Position numbers and translations under genes: made by a program. This document shows, in pieces, positions 25,443-34,962 of a DNA stretch of 35,737 nucleotides. Location of the stretch: assembly GCA_039105265.1 (NCBI GenBank), contig JAPFFF010000162.1, positions 1 to 35,737 of the forward strand. Direction: 5' to 3'. The notes under the pieces are model-generated. The model made no database searches. It had not been told where the DNA came from and worked only from the letters and a program-made list of their open reading frames with translations. Each line of letters begins with the position of its first letter. Positions within the stretch are counted from its first letter, which is position 1. This DNA comes from Tritrichomonas musculus. Taxonomy: Eukaryota > Parabasalia > Tritrichomonadida > Tritrichomonadidae.

Positions 25443-27959
25443 TCAAGATTTCATTTGGTCAACTTCTTCATTTTGAATCAATTTAACTAAACTCTCTTCA
25501 ATATTTTGAACGCTTAATGTATATTTAACAATTCCTAGAGATTCTTTTGAATTATCAATATCTTCTAAAAGATCAGCAACCTTAAGGTCAGTAGGAAATA
25601 CAATACTTTTATCTTTCCCAACAAGTGGCTTTGCTTCAGGGATTCTATTTCGAACAAATTCCAATAAATTATCCATCAAGTTTATATTAATATCTGGATT
25701 TTCTTCAATAACAGTTAAAATATATCCACAATCGGCTTCTTTTCGAAGCTCAGAGGGGGTACCCATGAAAGTAATTTGCCCTTTAACCATAATAAACATA
25801 CGGCTACAAATAGATTCAGCTTCTTCTAGAGCATGAGTTGTAATTAACGCTGTTGTATCTTTAAACAGAGAGATTGCTTTCCAGATTGTTTGTCTACTTT
25901 GCGCATCAACGCCAGCAGTTGGCTCATCAAATATCAAAAGAGGCGGTCTATGAAGAATAGCAAGAGAGATACAAAGCTTCCTTTTTTGACCACCACTTAA
26001 ATCAGATGCACGACTTCCTTTACAATCAGACATACATAGAAGCGATAACAAATAATTAGAATAAGATTCAATTTTTTCTTTTGAAAAAGAATGAATAGAT
26101 CCTATCAATTCAAAATGCTCATTGACAGTTAGTTCGTTTATAAGAACATTATCTTGAAAAACAATTCCTAAATTATCGTAAATAATGGTAAAATCGCCAT
26201 CCAAATTTTCTTCAAAAAATTCAATATCACCCGAATCAACAGGTATTGTTCCTATGATACAATTAATGAGAGTCGATTTTCCACATCCATTCGGGCCAAT
26301 CATTATGATTGCTTCATTTTTTCCAATTTGACAATTTACACCATTCAAAGCTTTTGTTTCAACATTTCCTTTATACGTTTTTTCAAGGTCAATTATTTTT
26401 ATAACATTATTTGTTTCGCAATGGATAGTTTTTTTTCCTTTTGATTTATTAAATAACCTCTTCCAATAATTTATTTTAAACATATTTTTCCATCCTATTA
26501 AAGCATTCCCATACAATCTTTTCATGTTTAATATAAACAGAATCATTAATAATAACATGATGATTGTATTACAAATTTGAAGTCCTAAAACTTCAGACAT
26601 AGACATTCCACCGAATTTCGTGTTCATTAATGAGAATGATAATGAACCAATTTTTTCTTTGCATATTGTCATCACCGAAAAGCCCATCATATATGATTGT
26701 GATGGAGATATGGCTGATAGGACATAAAATAAAGGAAGAGGAAGTTTATTTTTGAACATTGAAAACATCATGAAGATAACAGGAAACATAATACTAATTA
26801 CAAAATGAATTCCAAAGTTGTTGAAGTTCATAAAGAACACTGTTGAGGCAAAATTGAAAAATGTTCTCCCTAAAGCCATTAAAATAGTTGAAATGATAAC
26901 AATTAAGAAATTTGATCCCCTTAAAGATTTTGAAATAAAAGTGATTGCAACTGATACAACTATAGTAATTGGTACATTTTCTAATAGGATACATAAAATG
27001 AGAAGTTGATACATTTTCATTACCGAAAGGCCATTTATATTTAAGAAAAACAAAATTTTTTCTTTGTTGTATTTGAATATCATTACTGATGAAGATATTG
27101 AAATATAAAAATATGCAAGGATAATATAAAATGAAGTTGTTGAATCATAACCAAAAGTTGGCTTCATTTTTGGATGAGAATAACTTCTTGAACTTATATT
27201 AAACAAATATGAATTATTATTTTCATTATCATCAAATAGTTTAATTTGATTTGAGATACATTTTCTAATATTTTTTTTACATTCATCAAATTCAATTCGA
27301 TTTGATCGTTCTTTCATTTTCTTGTCATTATTATTAAGATTCTGAAGACTCTCATTTTGCGAATTTATTCCTTTCTCACTAATGAATTTAACAACAGAGA
27401 GATAAAAAACCAAATTTGCATATTCGGGCGAACTTTTTTTCAGAAAAGATATATCATATTTTGAAACAGAGTCTGTGCTTTTTATTTGGTTGAAATATGC
27501 ACCAATTCCATAATCATCATCAGAATATAAATAATCTTTTATTTCTTTTATCGTATCTTTAAGATTAAATGAGATATTGTAAGTCGAACTGAAAAAATTA
27601 TTGATTTCATTAACAATCTCAGAATTTTTAGGTGCCAAAGATAATAAAAAGTTATCACTATATACTTGAATGAAAAAATGTAAATATGGATCATCAAAAT
27701 ATGTGTAAGAAGGATTCTTATCTTCAGGAATTGTATTTAATGATGTTGAATCGATAACAATCAAAAGAATTGCAACAAAAAGCCCAATAATATAAAAAAC
27801 AATGAAATTTTTATCGCGGAATTTAGCTTTCCACAAATCTTTGAAAAAAATTTTGGATGATGATAATGCATTTGGATCAGTTTCAATATCAAAACTTGAA
27901 TCAATGAAATTGATTTCACATGGATCTGCTACTGATGAAGTGTTTAATGTCTCTTCCAT
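25443..27959 (-). CDS. ABC transporter, ABCA-type half transporter
   Basis: 838 codons. An N-terminal membrane helix (about 52-70, IVFYIIGLFVAILLIVID) is followed by a large extracytoplasmic loop (about 75-270), then a cluster of five or six helices (about 275-475): the ABCA half layout with TM1 split from TM2-6 by a big loop. The nucleotide-binding domain shows Walker A GPNGCGKSTL (about 555-564), Q-loop FQDNVLINELTVNEH (about 601), signature LSGGQKRKL (654-662), Walker B LLIFDEPTAGVD (674-685) and switch His in TTHALEEAE (709). ABCA proteins mostly move lipids across membranes; the substrate here cannot be read. The length suits a half transporter that would dimerise. A TCATTAC initiator lies 10 bases before the ATG. 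It is probably divergently oriented to the RRM gene, now separated from it by a transposon. Confidence 0.94.
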   Translation of the reverse strand: MEETLNTSSVADPCEINFIDSSFDIETDPNALSSSKIFFKDLWKAKFRDKNFIVFYIIGLFVAILLIVIDSTSLNTIPEDKNPSYTYFDDPYLHFFIQVYSDNFLLSLAPKNSEIVNEINNFFSSTYNISFNLKDTIKEIKDYLYSDDDYGIGAYFNQIKSTDSVSKYDISFLKKSSPEYANLVFYLSVVKFISEKGINSQNESLQNLNNNDKKMKERSNRIEFDECKKNIRKCISNQIKLFDDNENNNSYLFNISSRSYSHPKMKPTFGYDSTTSFYIILAYFYISISSSVMIFKYNKEKILFFLNINGLSVMKMYQLLILCILLENVPITIVVSVAITFISKSLRGSNFLIVIISTILMALGRTFFNFASTVFFMNFNNFGIHFVISIMFPVIFMMFSMFKNKLPLPLFYVLSAISPSQSYMMGFSVMTICKEKIGSLSFSLMNTKFGGMSMSEVLGLQICNTIIMLLLMILFILNMKRLYGNALIGWKNMFKINYWKRLFNKSKGKKTIHCETNNVIKIIDLEKTYKGNVETKALNGVNCQIGKNEAIIMIGPNGCGKSTLINCIIGTIPVDSGDIEFFEENLDGDFTIIYDNLGIVFQDNVLINELTVNEHFELIGSIHSFSKEKIESYSNYLLSLLCMSDCKGSRASDLSGGQKRKLCISLAILHRPPLLIFDEPTAGVDAQSRQTIWKAISLFKDTTALITTHALEEAESICSRMFIMVKGQITFMGTPSELRKEADCGYILTVIEENPDININLMDNLLEFVRNRIPEAKPLVGKDKSIVFPTDLKVADLLEDIDNSKESLGIVKYTLSVQNIEESLVKLIQNEEVDQMKS

Positions 27960-27964
27960 TTTAT

Positions 27965-27971
27965 GTAATGA
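27965..27971 (-). promoter_or_regulatory. Initiator (Inr) of the ABC transporter gene
   Basis: On the minus strand TCATTAC matches the trichomonad initiator TCA(+1)YTWY, with the presumed start A 10 bases before the ATG, the normal distance for short trichomonad leaders. Confidence 0.65.
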
Positions 27972-27977
27972 TTTAAT

Positions 27978-28796
27978 GCTAATGCTTTTCTGGGTAAATA
28001 AAAAAAAATGATCTAAAAAATTTCAATTAAATTGAAAATTTAAAATAACCTTCCAAAAATAACAAATTCTCAAAAATTGAAATAAAAATTGAATAGAAAA
28101 TCCAAATCATTTGAATCATTAAAGAAATGAACTTTATCCCGAGTTTGTGCTAGCTTAACTCTTTTGAAATAGAAACATTAGATAAACATTTTAGCTATAT
28201 TAATATTTTTTAAAATATTTCTTCTATCTGAATTTTATTCGGTGAATTTTTATTCAAATTTCCTCGATTAACATTTTCAGAATGACAATATAATATCTCG
28301 TTATATACCTCATTTTTTTTGAAAATATTTCAAAATTTATAAATTAAAAAGTAATTATTAAATAATTTCTGTGAAGTGACCCAAATAATGAAATATAATA
28401 AATTGTTCAATTTTTTAATATATTGAATTAATATATTACATTTAAAATGTTTTCATATTTATATATTTAAAATCACAAAGATTGTAATGAAAAAAAATTA
28501 GTTCTTCAAGATAAAAAAAAGAAAAATTATTATTAAACCGTTTAAATTTTTTTATAAATATCTTGATGTTAATTGAGAAAATATTTTTAATTTTATATTA
28601 TATATCATATAATAATATTTATAAATTAAAATTAAAAATATTTTATTTAATATTAATTTTTTTTATTCACTTTTTAACTTATTTTTCTTTGGCTATTTAA
28701 TTTGAAGCATCTGACTTTTTTTATAAAATTTTAAATTGAAAAAGTGAAAATTGAAGTTAAATTTTAACAATCTGTTAAAAACAGATAAATTGCTTC
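27978..28796. other. AT-rich spacer before the ABC and RRM promoters
   Basis: Very AT-rich, with long A and T runs and no ORF above noise. It separates the divergent ABC transporter and RRM genes. Nothing else is recognised. Confidence 0.45.
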
Positions 28797-28808
28797 TCAC
28801 TTCATTTT
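28797..28808 (+). promoter_or_regulatory. Overlapping initiator motifs, probably the displaced promoter of the RRM gene
   Basis: TCACTTC (28797-28803) and TCATTTT (28802-28808) both match TCAYTWY. They point rightward and lie 11-22 bases before the TTAA where the transposon is inserted. Without the transposon they would lie about 22-27 bases before the RRM gene's ATG (33969), close to the normal distance. They now start transcripts into the transposon. This is inference from motif and geometry. Confidence 0.5.
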
Positions 28809-28815
28809 ATATTTT

Positions 28816-28819
28816 TTAA
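28816..28819. repeat. Left TTAA target duplication
   Basis: TTAA directly precedes the left inverted repeat and is repeated at 33959-33962 after the right one. TTAA duplication is used by Kolobok and piggyBac elements. Confidence 0.85.
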
Positions 28820-28838
28820 GGGTAAAGTTGGCTTTTCT
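28820..28838 (+). repeat. Left inverted repeat of the Kolobok-like element
   Basis: GGGTAAAGTTGGCTTTTCT, the exact complement of 33940-33958. Confidence 0.93.
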
Positions 28839-30185
28839 TTTTTTTGAAATCTTTTAATTTATTCTATGTGCTGCTTGAATGAATTGTATGATCATTGAAT
28901 TTATTTCTATGCAAATTCAATCTTTTCTGAGGGGCATTCAAATGTACAGAAAAAAAGGAGCTCCACAGAGCTATCAAATCAAATTTTCAACTTCTAATCA
29001 ACACAGATGAACGTAAAATATTCTAAATTTTGTATTTTTCTCAGAAAAATGAATAAAAAAGGAAAAAAATAAAATAACAAAAATTAGGATTATGCAATTA
29101 TTACTTGAATGGTTTTTTATTAATAAAATTATGATATTATATATATATGCCATGCATCTATAAATATTTGTCAATTATTGTTAAACAATGCTACGTAGAT
29201 GATGAGAAATAATGAATTTTTTTATAATTTTGAAAACACCAATTCTTGATCTGCTAGTCCTCATGGAATTTGGATGAAATATTTTTTTAATATGAATATT
29301 TTACATCCATATTTGATGTCAACACTAAAAAATACATTTTTTTGGTAGGGATAAAATAATTTTGATTTTACAACATGAAAATTTTTATTTTTCAAGTCGG
29401 CTCTTGTAGAAGGAGAATTGTTAGAAATCATTAAAGTGTATATATAATCGATACCAAATGTATTGATTAAAAATGCTTGATACAATAGTTGAAAAGCAAA
29501 CAATTGAAAAATTTGGATAATGAAAATTGCAGCATTTCGTAATAAAATGTTTTTATCGTATTTAATACTGCATAACAAATACCCTAATTTGATTTTGAAA
29601 TCAATATATTGCCTTGAAAACGAAAAAAAAGCGTTTTGGAATGAAATCAGTTTTTATAAAAATAATGGATAATTGTAAAATTTGAATTAAAATTAAAATT
29701 TTAACTAAAATTTATTATTGCTCTTATCTATTTATTATATTAATTAATATATTTACTAACATATAATATACTTATTATATTATTTAATTATAATAAATTA
29801 AAATGAATATATCATTTTATCACTATTTAAATCGTGATAATGGCCATTTTAATTATTTTAACTTTTGATACAATTGAATAGTATTAAAAATAATTTTAGG
29901 TTTTTATTTCAATTTTTGGAAATATATATAAATAAGCATATCTTATAATAATAATAACAATTTTAAATAAATTATTTGATATCTAGTAATATGGTCATAA
30001 ATATAAGATGTTTTTAAAATCAATTTTTTATTTCAGGCAAAAAAATTTTTTTTTAACATTTTACTTTTTTTTTTTTATTTAGATGATTTTAATTTCTATT
30101 TTTAATTGGCTGAGTAATTAGAAAAAGTTTATCTGAAAATAGTTTTTAGAACTTTTTCAGTTTATACACGGTCAATGAGAAACTT

Positions 30186-30251
30186 TTTGATAAATCCTGA
30201 AATATTAAAAAGCGTGAATATCTATTCATGCTTTTTTATAGATTTATCAAA
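30186..30251. repeat. 66-bp near-perfect hairpin inside the transposon
   Basis: The outer stem TTTGATAAATC (30186-30196) pairs perfectly with GATTTATCAAA (30241-30251). The inner stem AAAAAGCGTGAATA (30207-30220) pairs with TATTCATGCTTTTT (30223-30236) with one mismatch and a 2-base loop. It could be a small foldback insertion, a transcription-terminating hairpin or a protein-binding site. Confidence 0.7.
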
Positions 30252-30876
30252 TATTTTCTTTTTAGAAAAAATTCATAAAATTGGATTATCTTCGATTATT
30301 CCTCTCTAAAATTGTAAGAATTTTTTTATATTCCTTATTTTTTATTTAATTTGAATTTGAAAATAGTACATATCAAGCAAGATTATTAAAAAAATAAAAA
30401 TTTGAGACAATCCTTTTAAAAAAAGTATTAAAAAGTAAAAAAAAAAATTATCGATAATATGTTAATGGAAATATGGTTAAAAATGAAATAATATAAATAT
30501 AAAGTTTTGAATTAGATTTATTTTTTTTTATACAAAACTTTATTGAAAATATATTCTCATAGGCTTTGAAATTATTGAAAAGTTATATGAATTCAAATAT
30601 CCTCTTAATAATTTTAATTAAAATAACTTAATGCAGCATTTTCAAAATACTTTATCATTGAATTAATATATATACAAATTTGTCATGCATATTTGTAGAA
30701 CAAAAGCATTTTTTATTATGATTTATTTTTTAAGATAGAAACAATTGAATGAAATAATAAAAAATTAACATTCAATTATCTATGTTCTGACTTTTGAGAA
30801 AGTTGTGAAAATTTCAAAGAAAATTTTATTACTTATGACTTTTTGTGAAGTTCAAAAATTTTAGTTTATATTTACT

Positions 30877-30883
30877 TCACTTT
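30877..30883 (+). promoter_or_regulatory. Initiator (Inr) of the transposase gene
   Basis: TCACTTT matches TCA(+1)YTWY; its A at 30879 is 16 bases before the ATG at 30895. This supports both the start choice and host-style transcription of the transposase. Confidence 0.65.
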
Positions 30884-30894
30884 TATTGTTTTTC

Positions 30895-32373
30895 ATGAAT
30901 CAACATACATTAAGACATTCAACTTTTCAAGAATTATTAGAAAGAAATGTACACAAACCAAAAAACATTGAAAAGATCAAAAGAAACTTGAAAGAGATAT
31001 TATCAATCATTATCAATGGATATGGCTATGAAGGAATTGAATCTTATTGTTCTATGACAGAGAAATACATAATATCAAGAACAATATATTATGATTACTT
31101 GTTTTTAATTGATATTGTACTCAGAGATTTAGCCGAAAAAGTTTGCCAAGAAAAATTGGATGAACTGAAAAAAACCACTCAAATAAAATTAGGCTTCGAT
31201 GCTTCGTGGAGCCACCGAAGAAATGGTCAACACTGCCTTGGAATTTTAATGGATTTAAAGACTAACTTCATTATTTGTTTCCATCTTGTTCACCATGGGA
31301 AAGAACAAGCTGCCTCTTTAAGTTCCACAGAAAAGCATTCAAAAAATATGGAAGGCATTTCATTGAACCATATCATCGAAAGGACACAAATAGACTCCTT
31401 AAGCAATCTAACTTTCATTCATGATTGCGATCTCACAGATCATAAATTAATATCAGAAAAACTTCCTCTTGCCAAAATTAAATTTGACACAAATCATTTA
31501 TGCAAAAAAACCAAGAAAATTATAAATCAAATTTGCATGAACGATCAAGATTTGAAAAACCTTAATGAATTAATTCAAAATTTTTTTTCAATTTTACTAC
31601 ATGACAAAAATTTTAATAATGAAGAAAAACTCCAGAAATGGGAAAGCATGCCAAACTATTTTATTGAACATGAGGATCTGGACCCAGAATATAATGCTAA
31701 AGCATTAAAAACACTAGATGAATTAATCTCAGACATATCTGATACATTTAGTAAAGTTGATCCAGAGTATACTACCAACCCAATTGAGTCGTTTAACCAT
31801 TCTCGTGCTTCAATAGCCAGCAAAAACACAGCCTTTAGAATTAGCTGGAGAATCCGTGCATATGTATCAATCATCAAATGGAATGTTCCATATTGGAAAA
31901 AAGCGATCTTTGATTCTTTTCAGTTAACACTTCCTAATCATGTAATGTTACATGAAAAAGCTTTGGTAGAAACAAAAAGAAAGAAAGCCACAACAACAAA
32001 AACAGATGCATATAAAAAGAAAAGAGCAATCAAAAGAAAAATAAAAGCCAATAAGTACAAAGTCAGTTCAAAAGATAAGATGGTACACAATTATGCTGAT
32101 GACATGCTTGAAGATATTTCTTCAATGGATGTGCGAAACAAAAGACGAAAAGGGAAGTTTTCACCCGTACAGCAATTGATTATTGATGCTATATCAGCAT
32201 TAGCCACTGAAGATAAGCCATTTGTGCCGTACAACAAAATAATGAAATATATTACTACATACTTTGACACAAGCAAATATGCTCGACCTCAATTCGTAAT
32301 TAGATCGCAGGTAACCAGACTAGTCAACATGAACATTTTAATTCAAAAAAGATTTTCTTTTAAGCTTGTTTGA
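30895..32373 (+). CDS. Kolobok-like transposase with a C-terminal linker-histone-like (H15) domain
   Basis: 492 codons from ATG 30895; the frame is open a little upstream but only through TTG. Residues about 95-320 look like an RNase H-fold transposase core: GFDASWSHRRNGQHCLG (Asp 102), FIHDCDLTDH (Asp 177/179), DTNHLCKKTKK (His 201) and NPIESFNHSRASIASKNTAF (Glu 298). That D..D..H..E pattern is Kolobok-like, and the TTAA duplication agrees. A basic linker (about 360-390, KRKKATTTKTDAYKKKRAIK) follows. The last 70 residues (about 422-491) read like a linker-histone globular domain: IIDAISALA, KIMKYITTYF, VIRSQVTRLV, ILIQKRFSFKL match in order and spacing the H1/H5 words I..AI.A, I.KYI...Y, I...L.RL and L.Q....F.L. 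The core family is fairly sure; the H15 call is by pattern only. The N-terminal 90 residues are unassigned, and no THAP finger is seen. Confidence 0.85.
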   Translation: MNQHTLRHSTFQELLERNVHKPKNIEKIKRNLKEILSIIINGYGYEGIESYCSMTEKYIISRTIYYDYLFLIDIVLRDLAEKVCQEKLDELKKTTQIKLGFDASWSHRRNGQHCLGILMDLKTNFIICFHLVHHGKEQAASLSSTEKHSKNMEGISLNHIIERTQIDSLSNLTFIHDCDLTDHKLISEKLPLAKIKFDTNHLCKKTKKIINQICMNDQDLKNLNELIQNFFSILLHDKNFNNEEKLQKWESMPNYFIEHEDLDPEYNAKALKTLDELISDISDTFSKVDPEYTTNPIESFNHSRASIASKNTAFRISWRIRAYVSIIKWNVPYWKKAIFDSFQLTLPNHVMLHEKALVETKRKKATTTKTDAYKKKRAIKRKIKANKYKVSSKDKMVHNYADDMLEDISSMDVRNKRRKGKFSPVQQLIIDAISALATEDKPFVPYNKIMKYITTYFDTSKYARPQFVIRSQVTRLVNMNILIQKRFSFKLV

Positions 32374-33939
32374 CGAAATCAATTGATGATCATCAAACAA
32401 TTATTTGATAATAAACATTCTTCTTATTACATTTATTTACTTTTTATTCTCCATATCTTTTGCTTTATTATGTTTATATAAATCTATTTATTCTATAAGA
32501 GATATTTTAAAAATAAAAAAAAAATAAAATTCAAAAGTTTATACAAATTATATGTATTTTTCTATGGTTTACATTTTTAATCTTATGAAAATAAAAGAAA
32601 AAAAATATTGAAAAATATGGATGATAGAAGCATTTCTAGAGGTTTTTAACACTTGGATATGAAACTAGAGATAAATAGGAGATCAATAGTAGTATAACTG
32701 GCGTTTGGTCAAGAACCTATTGTATGGGATATACATATGGATTTGAAAAAACTGAAAGAATATGAAAGGTTAGACTCTTTTGTTGATTTTTTTTTGGTAT
32801 TTTGATTGCTGTTCATGGACTCTTTGTTCGAATTTGGAGAATTCAAATTTGAATTTTCCCAAATGATAAATAATCGAAAAAAGTAATCGTTTTTTTTTTT
32901 ATTTAAAGTTTTTTATTTCAAGATCCTTAAAAAAAATTATATTACATATATATATTTGATATATATATATAAACAATTTATATATATGTTTAATTAATAA
33001 TATTGATAATATGCTAATTAACTATATAAAGAGATAAAAACATATGAATTCAAAATCAGTTTAAATTATTAATTTTTTCTCAAAATATGAAATTTATAAC
33101 AGATTTGTTTTTTATTAATTAATATAATCAATCAAAATAATAGTTATATTTGCATGATAATATTTATACAATTTGTGAGAAAGAATTACTAATTTTGAGA
33201 GTGCTAACCCTTATTTTAATTCAAAAACTGAAATATAATATATAGAATTTATTTGATTATTTTTTTATTAGTATCTTTGGATATAAATTGGATCAACTAT
33301 TAATATTTATTTATAATGTTATATTTATAAATATTACATTAATAATCATATCATTGGAGTATTTGATAAAAATTTAATTAATTTAATTTATAAATACTGG
33401 CATAAAATAAAGATATTTGATCAATCTATGTCATATAATATTATATTTATTACCTAGATATAATATTTAATTCTTTATGCCAGAAAAATATAGAGATAAT
33501 CTGACAATTATGTTTAATTTTTGAACAAATATAATCTATAATTGTATATTAGCACGCAACAAAATATATTAAATATTTAGATATCATATATATTTATAGA
33601 TATTCAAAATGGCTAAATAAAAGTATTTTTATATAAATGAAAAATATTCTCAATTTTTTGAAAGAATGTTTTTTTTATTCAATTATTTGAGGCAATTGAA
33701 ATGTAAAAAAATTGATATTTTTACAAATTCTCTTGTTTATAATATAAAATATATTTTAACAAAACATTAAACAAATCAAATATATATATTAATGTATATA
33801 TATATAAAATAATTAATTTAAAATTTTTATTTGAAAAGATATATAAATATTTATCATATTTTAAAGGAATTTCTAATTTGCCATTAGCAAAAACTCATAG
33901 AATATTTTGAAAGATATTACAAAAAGTGGGGAAAAGTTG
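32374..33939. other. Right noncoding arm of the Kolobok-like element
   Basis: About 1.6 kb, mostly A/T, with TATATA microsatellite stretches near 32945-32990 and 33780-33800. No gene or repeat with matching ends is seen. Confidence 0.45.
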
Positions 33940-33958
33940 AGAAAAGCCAACTTTACCC
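33940..33958 (-). repeat. Right inverted repeat of the Kolobok-like element
   Basis: AGAAAAGCCAACTTTACCC, the exact complement of 28820-28838. Confidence 0.93.
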
Positions 33959-33962
33959 TTAA
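33959..33962. repeat. Right TTAA target duplication
   Basis: TTAA directly after the right inverted repeat, 6 bases before the ATG of the RRM gene. Confidence 0.85.
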
Positions 33963-33968
33963 TAAAGA

Positions 33969-34703
33969 ATGCTTGTTAATCCTTTTGTTGATTTATCTGA
34001 ATCTCATGAAGACTGTGAACCAGAATTTTTCATTAGACCTTCCTATGCTCCTGTTACCCAAACCTTTTTTGATATTTCTAATAAAAATGTGAATGACTCA
34101 GCTATTTTATCACAAGTATTACCAAAAACATCTAATTCTGTTATTATTAATAATTTGAATTATAAATCTGATAAAATGAGTGTCAAAAATCTGCTTCGCC
34201 CATTTGGTGAGATTTTTTCAATTATACTTAATAATTCAAGAGGTTTTGCCATAGCTACGTTTTTCGATAGTAGATCTGCTGAGCATTTTATCAAGGAAAC
34301 AGATGGAATAACTTTTGATCAAAGAAGACTAAAGTGCGATTTATTTTTCAATAGAAACTCTCATTTGGAAAAGAAATCTTTGAGGTGTTCTCCAATAGTG
34401 ATCCTTAAAGCAGTAAATAAAAATATTGTTTCAATACAGAAAGATGATATAATTAATTTTGTGTTTGAAAAGTTTGGTGAATATAGACAAATTATTGATT
34501 GTAAAGATGGAAACTTTATCGTTGAATTTCATGATTTCAGAAATGCACAAAATTTGGTTCAAAATAACCAAGAAATTATGGTTTCACAGGAAGTATTTAA
34601 ACCAAGTTGTATACTTGATATTATAAAAGTAATTAACCAACTTCAAAATGAACAGATATTCATTAATAAACACGAGTTTCTTCAACCTACTTTTATTTAT
34701 TAA
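33969..34703 (+). CDS. RRM-containing RNA-binding protein, Mei2-like pattern
   Basis: 244 codons. Residues about 56-126 form an RNA recognition motif: RNP2-like VIINNLN (58-64) and RNP1-like RGFAIATF (91-98), with FDSRSAEHFI after it. Residues about 142-200 look like a second, more divergent RRM (IVILKAVN, FEKFGEYRQI, NFIVEFHDFRNAQNLV). The phrases ATFFDSRSAEHFI and VEFHDFRNAQNLV resemble the FxD.R.A pattern of the first two Mei2-type RRMs. The family's C-terminal third RRM is absent, so this is either a short relative or a generic RRM protein. The ATG lies 6 bases after the TTAA of a transposon insertion, so the gene has almost no leader of its own left. The coding frame itself is intact. 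No initiator motif remains directly before it. Confidence 0.78.
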   Translation: MLVNPFVDLSESHEDCEPEFFIRPSYAPVTQTFFDISNKNVNDSAILSQVLPKTSNSVIINNLNYKSDKMSVKNLLRPFGEIFSIILNNSRGFAIATFFDSRSAEHFIKETDGITFDQRRLKCDLFFNRNSHLEKKSLRCSPIVILKAVNKNIVSIQKDDIINFVFEKFGEYRQIIDCKDGNFIVEFHDFRNAQNLVQNNQEIMVSQEVFKPSCILDIIKVINQLQNEQIFINKHEFLQPTFIY

Positions 34704-34962
34704 TTGTTTTTATATTATTAATATTTTTAGGATTGGTTGAAATGAAACATTTCAATATGAATATTGATAGAAACTTTTTGAGTAATATTTATTTTATATT
34801 TATAAACTAAACAAAAAAATGAACTTTTTGAATTTTTTATATTTTATATTTTTTTTTTTTAAAGGCCAATTTAATTGAAAATTTAATTTTCGAACATAGT
34901 AAATTCAGAACTTCTGTAACAGAAAAAGCTAATCAGAAAAAAGGAGAATTGAATCCATTCCC
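34704..34962. other. Short spacer before the kinase gene
   Basis: AT-rich, 259 bp, shared by the RRM 3' end and the kinase promoter. No clear TCAYTWY is seen near the kinase start; TCCATTC at 34954 comes closest. Confidence 0.4.

Larger units (their letters stand above)
28839..30894. other. Left noncoding arm of the Kolobok-like element
   Basis: About 2 kb, extremely AT-rich, with one strong hairpin (30186-30251). A 105-codon minus-strand ORF (29261-29578; two hydrophobic stretches) is present but supported by nothing but its length; I do not call it a gene. Possibly spacer or decayed second-gene sequence. Confidence 0.45.
28820..33958 (+). mobile_element. Kolobok-like DNA transposon, 5139 bp
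   Basis: The element has 19-bp perfect inverted repeats (GGGTAAAGTTGGCTTTTCT at the left, its complement at the right) and TTAA duplication. It contains one intact 492-codon transposase gene (30895-32373) with Kolobok-like motifs. The remaining 3.6 kb is AT-rich noncoding sequence, unusually large for so small a gene. The ends starting GGG and the TTAA duplication fit Kolobok; piggyBac ends usually begin CCC. Intact ends, duplication and ORF suggest a recent and perhaps active copy. The right end lies 6 bases from the TTAA side of the RRM gene's start. Confidence 0.9.

Noticed and set aside
29261-29578. 105-codon minus-strand ORF with hydrophobic stretches inside the Kolobok-like element
   Set aside because: In sequence this AT-rich such frames arise by chance. 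The composition is that of translated A/T tracts, with no family resemblance and no initiator.
28820-33958. piggyBac assignment of the TTAA element
   Set aside because: piggyBac ends normally start CCC and its transposase has a different DDD pattern and a Cys-rich tail. Here the ends start GGG, and the core motifs and H15-like tail do not fit.
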